From positions 8,159,676 to 8,223,675 of the forward strand of contig CM049311.1 in assembly GCA_026874595.1 (NCBI GenBank): a stretch of 64,000 bases of DNA, given 5' to 3'. The notes beneath the pieces are model-generated. The model saw only the letters and a list, made by a program, of their open reading frames with translations, did not search any database and was not told where the DNA came from. The position numbers and the translations under genes were made by a program. Origin of the DNA: Sipunculus nudus. Its lineage: Eukaryota > Annelida > Sipuncula > Golfingiida > Sipunculidae. Positions 28,501 to 42,800 of this stretch are shown here, in pieces. How positions within the stretch are numbered: the first letter of the stretch is position 1; each line of letters starts with the position of its first letter.

Positions 28501-31500
28501 CTATGTAAGATAAAGACACCCTACCTCACCACCAGGGGCCATTGGTCTTCTGGCAGGGTTTTTCCCTGGTTAGTCCCCCTTGGGATATCTGTAAACGTAT
28601 ATAGACCGCCCTTTCCAGGACTGATCAAATTATCGATGGCGTTCTGACATTGCAAGACCGCTGATCTAATAAAGAATAACAACAGATCTGTATTTCTTCT
28701 TGCGAAGCTTGCCTCTATAGAGATCGTTCGCAAATCTTTGGTTGGTTCCACGGCCCATGCAGTTCATAATTCCTGAAATACTTGAAATGGGACACACAGC
28801 CAAAAAAACGCAAAAAATAAGATTTTTCTCACCAATCTTGAAATAGGCCAAATTTGTACTCTTTGGGGAACTCCTCATGCCATTTCATAATAATACTATT
28901 TCCCCGAAATGGCGCCCTCTTATATGTGCCGCCCGGGGCGGACCGCCCCTGCCCCCCCCCCCCCCCCTAAGGTATAGAAATTGAAAGTTTGACAACCTGG
29001 GTTGTTGTTTTAGGTACACTCATTTGATAACCCTAAAGTTGTCGATTTGACAACCCTATGTTTTCAGTGTAGGCCAGAGTGTAAATCATCATAGAAACCT
29101 CCCGCTAACATGACCACTTTGACTCGGCCTGCAGGTGGTCATGTTAGCGGGATTTCACTGTTCTTGTAATTTTAATGATGGACAAAAAACCTCGGCTTCC
29201 AACCTATATATGATATCCAGTGTCTATATGGATCATTTCTAACTTTAGCGGTAAACAAATCGTCTTATTTACAACCTAATATGTCCAGAAAGAATAAACA
29301 ATAAATTTGAGATTTTATCTTTATGAATTTTTGCTTTATGTAGGCCTATACATGCATAGTATATCAACTTACGTACAGACATGTTTCTTATGGTTAATAC
29401 GTTTGTACAAGCAGCTACTAGCAAATATATTTGACCTTGACCGCTGTTGGTGGGTTTAATTAAAACTGGCATGTTGTAAAACGTAGACTGTTATATTGTC
29501 TTTCTCAAATATCCTGAAAGAAGTACGTTTTGTCCTGTCTTTATGTAAATAAGACAGTTGGCTTAATTTTCCGTTATATAATTACAATGTACAGCATACA
29601 GGAATGTTTCTGTCATCAGAAGAATGAAAACGTCACCACAAACATTCTGGATGGCATTTATTTGATACATTGCTGTTAGATGTATCTAGTTCTGACGGTT
29701 CCCAAAACAACATATCTTAAATATTCAAATATGATATTTAGAAACACTATTCCTAAAATATATACACCGAAATCGGCAATACAAAGTATATAAATCTTAT
29801 GTTGATGTCTTTGTTATTTTTATAAACCCCATTAATCTTTCATATTCTGATGCATAAAGAAGTAAAACTTGATGCATATTTCGTTTAGAAACACATCCGT
29901 CAAGTAATTTAGTGCGACATCTGCCGGAATCGCGATGCGCTTTTACGTCATCACGTGACCGAGGATGTCTCCCGCGGCGTAGAATATAATACTTCTGGTG
30001 TCGTCTTGGAAACACGCTTGTGGGTTTTGACAATATGAAAACATGTTATAATCTGAGAAAGGAACCATTGAGCGATACAATACTCATCAGAATGTCAAAA
30101 GATTATTATTACCTAAAATTGTAAGGGACATTTTTCAAACCACTTTGTATAATAAGCTAGAGGAACCTTTTAATAGGACACTAAAACATTAGGATATCCT
30201 GCAAGACACATCAGATTAAACCATGAGCCATGACACATGCAGATGTTGGAGCTTCAAAGTATATTAACGGTTTCCTTTGTAGCTTGCCGGAACAACGTTC
30301 AGGAGAGCTTAAATGCTGTACCCCTGGCGTCGTCGGCATCGTCCGTTAATTGACAGCTCAGGTTAAAGTTTTTAGTTAGTTCTTTATATATCAGCAAGCA
30401 CTGAAAAGGAACTATTTAGTTCCCTTCTGTATTTAATTTCATATGGCTAATGTAAAGGGGGAGGAATATCCGCTATGGTGGCGACTAGAGGTCAAATTAA
30501 CAGACCACAGCTGTTCATGAACAACACAGCAATTAAGAATTTCCCCATATTTTAACTTTTCGGCTTGTAAATAACACTAAAGGAACAAAATTTTAATATT
30601 TCCCAGTCAGTTCAGGTTTAAGTTTTTCTGTTTTTCTGCTGGAAAAGATATTTCAATTAAACTTAGTACACTGATGAACTTTGAAAAAAAAACAGACATA
30701 GCAATTAAGATATTTCAGGCTTGCCAAATTACCAATTTCTAGAACATTTTCTTGATTTTTTTTTTGGCCTTGAACTTTCAGTGCTTGTGACTTCTAAAAA
30801 AAATGATAACCATACCAAGTTTCCTGGAGATGCGATCTATAATGATTATCACTTTCTTTTCAAACGCCCCGTATACGGCGAGCTCTGCATTTTGTCCCCA
30901 GACTTCTTGTAAACAATCTATAAGTTGTGCGATCGAACGTTATAGCATAATTAAATTATGATGGTTCAAGTACATTAGCCTATCTTTAATATATGTTTTA
31001 TAAGGCACAAAAAAATTTTATTTTATTGAACCATAAAGTATCGATCGTTATTTTCTTTAAGGAGGCCATAGAGGAAAATTGAAGTTTTAGTTCATAATAC
31101 ATGCGTGGCATTAGCATCACAAGTATATAGACTGTATATTGTTCCTTATTCTGTCAGTTCCATAACTTAAGTACCTCCTTGGAAATTTTCTTCATTTTCA
31201 GGAGTTATTTTATTACTCTCTACGTAAAAAGACCATCAAGGATTTTCTCCAGCCTGTTCACAACTAATTTTTTTTTGTCTATGTAGGAATACTTTTAATA
31301 CACAAGTTCATATGTTTGAAAGTACACTTTAATCATGTTGAAGAAGTATTTAGTTGTAAATTAAAGGGGCAATCACCTATCTGACCTTTATAAACTAAAG
31401 GTAATCCCCTCAAGCTTTCATAAAATAGGCCAGAAAACGTGGATATTACCACACAGGCTGCTTGTTTTGTTTATATCAACGTGTTTATAGTATATGGAGG

Positions 31501-34500
31501 CCCGCCAAAATAATCAAAATAATTTAAAAAAATTAAGGGCATCTGGCAGCAAGTCAGATAAGCCAGTGCTTTGCAAATGGTGTTTTGCAACAAGTGTCCT
31601 TTCTACCTCCGCATACATGCTACCTACCACCTTTGAGTTACATTTTTTTCCGTTTGTCAACATTGCTGTGTTTACAAAATGTTTTTGATAAGCAAGTTCA
31701 CACGTTTCACGAAGGCCTTATGAGAACTTTTAACAACCAAAATTACCTTTAGATAATTAATTTATACACAGAGGAAGCTAGAAATAACATACATTCTTTT
31801 TCAAAAGGTAGGTGATTGTGTACCTTTAAACATCGTATATAGCAACCATGCAATATGTTTTCCTGTTCTTTTGTGTTTGGTTCTTTCACACCATAATCAT
31901 TCATAGGCCCTCTGTTATATTTTGGTCTTTGTATTTATTCTCCTGAAATCCGTTTGTTAAAGGTCTGTTACTACAAACATTAGACAAGAAAATATTCAGT
32001 ACATTCTTCTTCATGTTTCGTTAGTTTTAGTTACCCGATTTTCTGTAAAAAGAGTGTGATACATCGGTCTCCTTAACTGGTTGACATCTTACAAGCCCTG
32101 CTCGGTTCCCTACTTTAGACGGGGCCAAATTGTTTAAAACACAATAATTAATCTAACAAAATCAAGGTATGTCTATATGTGGCTATGAGAACGACGTTTA
32201 TGAAACAGGATGAGGCTTTTACTCGGATGACTTGAGTGGCATATCTGGTGTCATCGCAAAACAAGCTGACCTCTCATCAGGTGTACACAGGGGAAACATC
32301 AGTCGGGCTCCGTAACCCAAATACACCGTAGTAAATTGTATCGTGTAATTTGACGCCCATATTTGCAAACAGACATCATGGGAGAAGGCCTATCTTTTTA
32401 TACACACACGTGGCGTGGTTTATACGCGGTAACATGATCAGGGCTATAACGAAGTCCCTAATTCTTCTGGATTCCCAGGTGCAAAGGGTTCAACGTTAAA
32501 ATAATGTACTTGGCAATGGCGAAACACCACTGATCTGTGTAGTATTTATTACAATTTATTTAAAAATCATTTATTAGAGTCACGGTTTATGGTTCAGTTA
32601 TTATTCTACCTACCTTACGGGCTTAAGTGAAGCAATTAATATATTTCAAAAGAGCCATATTGTCGGGAATTCGCGGAAAATTTAATATAATGACGTCGTA
32701 TATAATTAGAAAATGTATAAATTAATGCATTTCACTTTAATCGTAATTCAACCAACCCAATCAACAAACCCTTTTTACCTCCGTCCCTCAACAAACCCTG
32801 AATATTCATTCCGACGGTAAATGGTTGAACACTGATAAACAATAACATTGTGTTTAAACGAATAATATATATTCGAATGAAGAAATATATGCATTATGTT
32901 TGATTTGAGAAAATTTAGCCAAACTAGGGAGTTACAGGTGTTTAAGCTCCATGGGCTTGAATGGCCCTGTGAGCAATAAAGGTGTTAATTAATTGCCGAA
33001 ATTCATTCTGTTCATGTTAACCCCTTGTTCACTCAAACATAATTATACAACTCTCAGAGTTTTACAATTGACTTTTCCAGGTCATGTACTGCACAAGTTC
33101 CGGCCTGACTCGACAGTTCCCGAGCGCGGGATCACATTTCTTCCCAATGAGAAAGGTTATGTGGAATTCAACGCTACCTCTTATGATTTACTGGCGGGGC
33201 CACGGCTAAGACACAAGGCTGTAAGTGTCCTTATCTCATGTTGTAATATCTGGCAAAAGCGGATCCAGAAGGGGGGGGGAGTCCAGGGGTCCCCCCCCCG
33301 CCTTTTCTGCCACCACAATTTTTTGTATTGGTTTCATATTTTTGCGCCCTTGACCCCCCCCCCCCCTTTTTCCGGACATGGGAACTTTTATTTTAAGTTT
33401 TGTAATTAGTCTGCCTGGGTTGGACCCCTCCTTTTCCTAAAGTCCTGGACCCGCCCATGATCTGTTTCTTGCAGTTTATTATTCTGATTGCCTTAAGGAA
33501 CATGTGAACAGGACAATGAGTCAAGCATATTCCTGTGATGAAGAAGACAGGTTGTATTAGCAGAAAATCATAATTAGGTGGATGTTATGGGGATATCAGG
33601 TGGTCACACATCTGGTTCCGAAAATTTTCCTGTCATCCACCTGGGAAAGCATGGTGGGATTAACATTCCCGCCATCTGGTGGGAGGGCTGCGAAACAATC
33701 GTAGAAGACCTGAACAAATCTGTTCCTAGGATAGTAAATATTGTCAGGTTTCTTTGTTTAAAATTTGTTTTATGTATGCACTCTTATGATGTATGATTAT
33801 CTAATTACTAAATAAGATGTTTATATGAAATGGAATCAGAATCATTTGTGGTGATATTGTATTACAATTTAACGTTCGGTGAATTTAAGAATATTTGTTG
33901 AAAATACCTCTATCTAGAAATTCTTTAAATAACACATGCAAACTAGGCTAATCGAGATCGTTAAGCATTACAACAGACATAAGTTTTCTTCACTTTCATA
34001 TTTAACCTTTTAAGCTTGTGTAGTTTTAAGAATATGAAAGCATACGAAACCCTTGAAATCAACAGACATGAAATACTTAATAATGCTTCTGCTGATGATT
34101 TTTAGCTCAGCTGACTCGAGGTCATTGTTTAAGGTCACAGGAATCATTCTGAAAAATGTCTTTAAAAATATCCTTATGGACGAATTCAGCTGAGCGTCGA
34201 GACCCATGGGTCCCTAGTTTTTTCTTATCATAAGTAACACATCCTATGTTCTTGATTCGACTCTTTTGATTATTTTTTTATTTTTAAATTGACTTCAGGG
34301 GAAAACTTTAATTATCAGAGGAAGCTGCGCCGACCTGATTGAACCAATCGCTGTAAGTACAAGAGATTTTCTTTTTTAAGGATAGGTCCATGGCCTGTTG
34401 GTGCCACTGTCTACTGAGTGAGGATGAAGGTATCCGTATGATGAGAATGATATGTTTGTTATTAAGCCTTCTGGATTTCAGGTTTTATATGCTCGGGTTT

Positions 34501-35073
34501 AGGAATATCCCAGAAGTCATAACCTGTCGTTAAGACATAAGAGCGAATCTCTGAGGTTCTATAAAGAGATTTCATCATGATGCCAATGAGCCACCGGCGA
34601 GGTTCAAACCGGGGACCTTCAAATCCGAAGTCTAACGCCTTCATCACTATAGGCTTCGTCCTACACCTACATTGAGCTTTTATTACTTTAACTTTTTAGC
34701 TCAGCTTTCAGTGAAATGTCGATTGAACAAATGTTTTGGGTTTAATTTTAACGGGATGTTTTGGTGTAGTTTAACCTTTGTTACCGTTACTTCTGTCATG
34801 ATATTTAAAAAGAAATGTTTGAGGATTACGTTGAAATACCGGATGATTATAATTTAACGAGTAAGTCATCTACGCAATGGGTCCTCTTCTTTAAAATCAG
34901 CACTGAATGTTGAGTTTATACATACATGACATACATGGAATAAAGGCATGGTAGATGCAGGGATAGGGGTTTTGGTCACGCGCAGTAATATTTCTAATTC
35001 GATATTTAGAATTACTTCAATTTATTAAAGACGAGAGCGAACTTTATGAATTCGGTCCATTTGGTAATATATA

Positions 35074-35114
<41 letters not shown>

Positions 35115-36738
35115 CTTTTATAAATTATATAAAGATTTTATCGTTGTGTATATTACCTGTGTTATATAATAATCCGTGTCTTATCAGTATACTATATATG
35201 TATATGGTTTATTCATGTTACCACAGCTCTCTGTGAGCCTCCCAGTGTCCATATTTATCCACGTGGAAGACGTCAACGACCCGCCCGTGTTCATAAACTT
35301 ACCTACTACTGTTCAAGTTGGTGAGGTAACATCTTATTAACTTACAATCTCGCATTTATATGTTATAAAATAATATAAAACCATTGCCTTTTTATTATCC
35401 CTGTTAGACATGAGTAAAAAAGAGCTAGAGTTATATGAACGAAATAAAGGTCTATAAACAAGGTATATAAACCTGATTTTATAACTCAGAATGAATTTAA
35501 ATTAGGCCAACAGTGCTTTATCTATACAATTTAATGCTATCATTTGACACTCTTTACGTTATATCGGTGAATAATCAAACTTAAATTCCAAGTTATATTT
35601 TCTCAACAATCCATAATACAATAGTATGATGCATAAGTGATTTCTACAAGACCAAAACAAAATGAAAGTTATTTAGATTTACGCCTCTTTTTTTTCTAGC
35701 TCGAAAAGTTTGGCAGCTTCATCTATTGGATTCACGCAGAAGACATATTTGATATTAAGGCGAACTTTAAGGACACCAAATTGTATTTAGAGGTAAGTCA
35801 AGAAATTCTGGACAGAATAACATATTATTTTCTTCGACGCCGGTGAGTGAAATTGGTACATGCTCTTAGACTGACATGATGAAAGTCGCTAAAAATTATG
35901 TCGATTAAATTACTACTCAGTTTTCATTATTTTTTTAATCTAGTAGGTAATTGTTGCAATAACTTTGTACCGGATTTAAGAAAAGTAACAGGTCTGAAAA
36001 CCATTGTAAAAAGGGTGACGTTATAACATTTACCATAGTAACCAAATGACCCGAGGCTTAAATTACCTTCATGACCTAAATCACCTTAATGCAACAGACC
36101 CCATGTCTTCAGCTTAGTTTGGTCCACATGACATTTAAAACAATCTTTCACATAGATCCTAAAGGATTATCTGCATATGAGAATGGTTTGTCTTTTCTCG
36201 CTGAAAATATATTGCAGCTAGTTGATTATTTGTAAACAAATCATTCAGGCCATATAAAACGCAAAATAAATAAAAATTCTTAAACACACATTTTATGTCT
36301 TAATTTGGTAAAGGACGTCACAGATAATAACAAATCCTATTTGATTTGCGAATGTTTTGCAGAATGCAACGGCAGACGACGGAAGTGACGTCACCAGCTG
36401 GTTTCGCCTACGGTCACGTGGTAAACTCTTCCTGAAAGCCCCTCTCGACTACGAAAGAGGGCCACGAAGCATCAAGCTTTCTGTCATTGCCAAGGTGAAA
36501 AAAGTTAATTCAGTCAACTGGCGGCATGTTTTCACTATAGACAGTATCATCATCCTAATCATTCAGTTTCCATAGAAACCTAAAACTTGACTTTTATTTT
36601 TCTTCTAGAGAATGATTCTAGCTCCGCATAACTGTTTGTCACGAGATATTTGTGATGGAAATCAATTTACTTTCGGTGATTTTGCCTGGTGGCTTTGTGA
36701 CTGAACGGACGATACCTAAGTTACACCCCAATTTTAAA

Positions 36739-36800
<62 letters not shown>

Positions 36801-39800
36801 ATATTATTATATAATATTATTATAAAAACTTTACTACGATAAGCATATTTACTTACTATAATTGCAAGAGTATTTAAGTCAGAATATTTACATTTAACTG
36901 TATGGTATTTGTGGATCTAGGACGCGGGCCGCCCTCCTCTGGTTAACAGGAGCCTGCTGACCATTGAGGTGGTGGACGAGGATGACCAGGCACCAGCGTT
37001 CACAAGCAAGCTGTACCAGGCTAATCTAGATGGAGAGAAACCGATACAGGTACCGTAACACACGTACACACACGTACACACACGAACACACAGATACCAG
37101 GTGCTTGGGTTTTTTAAGCAGGTTGTAGAAGGCTTCTCACAGGTCACAGAGAAACCGATTCATCATATATGCCATTACGCAATGCAGAAATAGAACTATG
37201 TAAATTTAGAATGCAGAATTTGAGAAAGGTGCATCCACAAAAAGGTTTCCAAAATGGGTCAAATTGTTTAATATTTAATTTAATACCCGCTTGTCATTCA
37301 GAAGAAATCATCATGTGATTTGATCACTGCAGGCACCTGAAGAATGTCTGTCCACGGAGCCAGCTGTCATGGCGGAAGACAAGGATCCGGTCGCGGCGTC
37401 ACCTTTGACCTATTCTGTTATTTCAGGTATGGAGAAGGAGAGGTTCTCTCGTCTTTTAGAATGCTAGAAAAGCAAAATAAAAAAAAAAGAAAACAAATAC
37501 TACAGAAAATACTGGACACTCCAGTAGTAAAACGTTCGGCTCTCTCCGCTAACGACCTTGGTTTGATCCCCGGCGTTGCTATGAGAGTTGATTTTTGTTG
37601 CCGGTTCAAGGCCGGTGGTTTTCTCCGGGTTCTCCGGTTTCCTCCACCATTACAGAATACCGAACGCCTTCATCCGAGATGCGGAGAGTGCACAAGGTTT
37701 ACAATAAATGTAAAATAAATAAAGTTTATAGTTTAAATACGAACTAAAAGGCCAAGTGATATAAAAGGCCCGAATTTTAGTAAGCAGTATTAAAGTTATC
37801 CCGAAAAAAATCATGACTCGATCCTCTTATGCTTTTATTTTAGGGAAAGGGGATGAGAATGCTGATTGGAAGGAATTCATTAGACTTGACCCGACTTCCG
37901 GTATGTTATGTCAAAAAGCCAGAGTTCCTCGCAGTCAGCGCCAACATAAAGTCAAGCCAGATTTCCTCAACTTCACCCTCCTTATACAGGTAAAGTAGCT
38001 TCGGTTTATTAGATTTATCATCGTTATCTTGATATAAAATCCCTTGAATTAGGCCAAATTTAACAATGGTGATATTGATTGATTTGCATTGTTATTTTTA
38101 TATTATTATTTTACTTCTTTCACTTAACAGTTTTAAAATTTACTTGTTTCTATGGTTGTGATCACATAAGTTTTAATTTTTCTTCATTTGAACCGAAATT
38201 GATATTATATCCCACGTACTGTATAAAACCGGATGTTGTTCTAAATCTATACATATAAGTGTGATACAATCTTTGTCAATCAAGCCTTGATTCTGGCATG
38301 TTCAGTTTGTGTTTTATCATCAGGTTCAGCAGAGAGATGACCCGACCAAGGCGGACATAGCAACGCTGAAGGTCAAGGTCCAAGATGTCAACCAACACGC
38401 GCCGGAGTTCTCAAAAGAAGTCTACACCGTGGATATCCCAGAATTCCCCGGGGTCAAGACCGGTCACCGGCTGCTGAGACTGAAAGCCAAAGATAAAGAC
38501 TATGTGAGTGTAAAACAAGTTATTGAAAGTAAAAGTGATAAAAATTAAAAGGGTATCGACTACTTAGATTTATGAGATATTATAACGTAATAATCCCCCT
38601 TGTCTACTTCACCCGCTGTGTACACTGTGTGGTATTTAAAATATTTTCCAGCTTAAGTCATTTAGGAAATTATGTCAGTGAAAGCTTCGATTCATTGAAT
38701 TTTTATAACCATCCTGTTTTGACTATTACAATTTAATCCTTATTCTGCCTAGTACAAGTCCTTATAAAGATAACAATCATGTGCATGCAATTTGTCTTGA
38801 AAATTTTCTAATATATTTTAATGGCCGATAACTACGCTTTTCACTACATGTATACGTCCGATATACCGTAAACTACGTAATAAGCGCACCTCCCGTAATA
38901 AGCGCCCCCCCCCCCCCCCCGCCCCACCACCCCCCTTTCACTTTTAGAAAACTAAGGGATGAGGCATCCTAACCTCACTTTTCTCCCTAGCCAATATAAC
39001 ATGGGGCAACATAATGCTTTCATTTCTCCCCGCCAAGCTAAAAAGTTACCGCCAGTTTTTACTCTATTTCCGTTACGCTTTATAATCTAATATTATTATC
39101 ACTGGTCAAGTGTGTCATAGATAACATTAACTGACTGCGTCCGTGAAGGCCGACCCTGCAGGTGGCCATGCTGATCGGGTGATCTGAATTTAGATGTGTG
39201 GATGTATTTGCAATGAAATATATATACTTACCGTATTTGCACGTGTACAGGACAATAAATTTTATCCTAAAAATATTTGGCAAAGAAGGGCGGCTGTGTT
39301 ATAAACGGGTACAAGTTTTTTAAGAGTCCTCAGGGTATTTTCAGGATAATTTAAAGAACATTTCAATGCTTTGTTTTTGTTTTAATTCATTGTTAATGCA
39401 TAAGATTTATAGGTGCACATAGTTAAATAATTGGTAAGAGAAGGTTTGCCCTTACCGCATTGAAACAGGGATTTTAACTGAATCAATATATGAAAGCCCT
39501 TCTGACAGAGCAAATGATTTTCTTCGGACGGAATCGCGGAACTGACAGACCAAAACGGAATTCCCAGTCCTAAAAATATAAGTTGTAATGCATTTTTTTT
39601 TTTTTTTTTTTGCAAAAAAAAATCTTGGCAATTTACTTGAAACATGTATGCAGTGATATAATTGTCTATGCCGCTGACAGCGTACGGGGCTTACCAATTT
39701 GCGCATTTGCTCAAGATCCCAGAGCGCTGGGTTTATTTGTGTGAATACAGGGCTCGCGCAAGCGATGCTGGGAACTTACAAGCCTACTTGGCTAAATGCC

Positions 39801-42800
39801 GTCTAGTAGCACGTAATATGCATATTAAAACAAGGATGATTTTTTTCATATGGTGCCGTATTCACCGCGTAAAATGTTCACGAGTCCAGTGAATGCCGAA
39901 GCTGTCAGCTGGCTTGCACGCTGACATACACACAGACTCGCACATGGCACTTCGATTACAATACAACCAGTAGCGCGTTATAATTATAAATATGAAGCGG
40001 CCTTTCCTCAGGTGACGCGAAATTTGATGTTTGTCAAGCTTGTATTATTGAACTACGTCAAGAAATGAATGTATTATAACGGGACCGTGTTTCCACGGGA
40101 TATAAATATGACGAATTTCCTCACAATTTTAAAACAAAACCCCGGACTTGGTGCGTATACGCACTGAAGTCAATATAAAACGCTGAATTCAGAGGGCCAG
40201 TATTTCAGCTTTTATTAAAAAATCTTTTGCATGTAATATCAGGCACAATGGAGGCCCAAAAGGACAATTATTGGCGATGCCATTCCATGTCATACATCGG
40301 TTCAGCAGTCAAAGGTATTTGCGCAAAGTGACTGACATAATCGGGTCACCAACGTCCCGTATTATATTTTTTTCATCTTTCTAATAAATACAGTTTTACA
40401 TACCTTTACATGAACATTTAATATATTCCACTACCTTATTAGGCGGTGACTTTTATTAAAGAGTTCATTTATTCTGCAATCTCGAACTGCAGTCAATCAT
40501 ACAATTCTCTCATACAACACAAAATAAAATCGTCTGCAAATCGGTATCACTTGGATAAGTTATTATTTTTCAAAACTTCACACAAACATCGCTAAAAGAT
40601 CGTTGGTTTTTCTTAATTGTCCTGAATGTACTGTGAAGTCAAACACGTGTACACAAGCGGCAGTGTTAAATTAGAGGATCGTAACGCACTTTGGAAGTTG
40701 GCAGATATGGGTAGGGGCGCTTATTAGGGTATAAAAATTTTGTAAAAATTTAATTTTGAAAGCGCCCGGGGCGCTTATTACAACAAATACGGCAGGTATA
40801 TTTAGAAGCACTAGTGTCTATCGTGGGGAAATGATAACTTTATCCCCTGTCGAGTACTCTTGCGAGTATAGTTTTTAGAGATTGTTGAATCAAATGGTGC
40901 AACGAAAAAATAAGTGCAAAGCAAAGCAAAACGGCAGCAATGTCTATGCCTTTGCTCATGATAACTACACCGTTCATTTGTATAAAGTAACACAATAGTA
41001 AATTGTATAATGGTAACTATCTGCTTGATCGTATGGTCAGCTTCAAATTGCGAGCCATGACCTATATCTGTTATTAGTAATATAAATATAAAGTTGCATC
41101 CATTGGAAACCTATTGAACACCATCTGCATTAAGTATATATCGCTGCTTCTCTATACTAGCAGTTAATTTAATTGAACATAATGGTAGTTAAAAGTGAAA
41201 GGTTAAAAAAATTATTCTAGGGGATTAACGGGAAGTTCAAGTACGAGATTCTGGGTCGTGCACCAGAAGCCGTCAGTCTGGATCCGGTAACAGGTCTCCT
41301 GACCGTGGTGCAGCCGGAACTCCTGGACAGAGAGCAGAACGAAAAACTGGAATTTAAGGTGGGAATCACAACTATTTAAGTACAGAGCTATTGCTGACTC
41401 TTATATTTCCTATATTTTTCTTTTATAGAATTGTCTCCTTTAAATATCTATATTTTTCAGTATTTAAACCACAACCTCATATATTTTGCTTTTTTTTCAC
41501 TGCACGATTATGTTTCTCACATAACTGTTGTTCATGAATACATTTTGTTATTTGAACGTATTATTGCTGAACACATTCAGTTGTTTTGTAGAATCTTCAG
41601 ATAACGTATATTTTTGGCTGATACCTCCTACAAATACTCCTATAAATTTGTTTCAAGTGTTCTATAAATTTACTAAATTTCTTCAGGAGTACATAAAATA
41701 ATATGATAAATTCATAAGATAATATTATAAATTCATAAAATAATATGATACGTTCATAAAATGATATGATAAATTCATAAAATTACATGATAAGTTCATG
41801 ATAAGACGCACACAGCTCTTTATTGTTTTTTACTTAAAACTGATTTAGGATAAGAGCACTTAGTCCTTAGTGCACAGAATGTGCATAGGTAGATTTTTAG
41901 GTTTATAATATTACATTGTATATCAGGTACAGGCCATCGAGACCCACTCCGGAGACTACAAGAAGGGGATTGCCCGGGTAGTTATAACAATAACCGACCT
42001 GAATGACAACAGTCCTGTGTTTACAAAGCCGGCATATGAATTCACAGTGAAAGACAACCTCAAACCGGGGCGCCCTCTACATCAGGTAGGCAAACTCTTC
42101 CCTTCATCTACCGGACGCAAGGATCTTAAGGATTCTATTGCTGTGAGGCAAATTGTGGTTTTATAATATTACAAGTTTTATCCGATACCACGCGCCATCT
42201 AGCGGTGATATACGTAACAACAAATTTATTGGGATATTTATGGTTTGAATCCGGGTAGTCGTTGGTCTGGAATAAAAAAAAACTGGGATTAAAACTTATG
42301 AAAGGTCAGCTGTCTCAAGTTTTTTACTTATGTCGTTAAATGACATGTTGAATCTTCCAATCAAATATATGACTTTCATTTGTGGTCACCTCTAAAATGA
42401 TACTGGACCATATAATCTAGTAATTTCTTGTATTGTTCCATTTTTGCGCTTGAAAGAATAAAGATTTTCCTGTTTGATAGACCAACCTTTTCCTAAGACC
42501 ATCCAAATGTGTTTTTAATTCGTAAAAATTTCAGAAACAAAACGAAACTTTCCCTTTGACCGCGAGCTTTTTCTTCAGCTTCATTCGTTAAATTCATTTT
42601 TGATTGATAATAGCATAGATATCATGTTTAATAAGATTTTGTTAAATAATATTGTTTCATTGGAGTATTACTGTAATATGCTTGCATTATTTTGATGTTT
42701 TTCGTAATGACAAATTCATTATTAAATCCTTGATCTAATGAAACGCTGTAAAGTTTTTAATTAATTAAAATGCGGAAATTTAATGACATGATAACATTGA

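Larger units (their letters stand above)
23999..28975. mobile_element. Possible composite DNA element bracketing LINE and minisatellite
   Basis: The left border CAGCGGCGTACCTAG + ~8 nt + GCCGCCCGGGGCGG (23999-24034) is mirrored at 28928-28975: GCCGCCCGGGGCGG, a poly-C run, then CTAAGGTA. The inverted arrangement suggests TIRs of one element into which the LINE was inserted. No transposase seen; inference. Confidence 0.3.

Noticed and set aside
37344-37718. A 124-codon + ORF overlapping cadherin exon 8
   Set aside because: It runs out of frame through exon 8 and then through a SINE; the real exon frame differs and has good splice sites.
39452-39706. Lys-run ORFs on the minus strand
   Set aside because: Translation through a poly-T tract inside the 1.9 kb TIR element.
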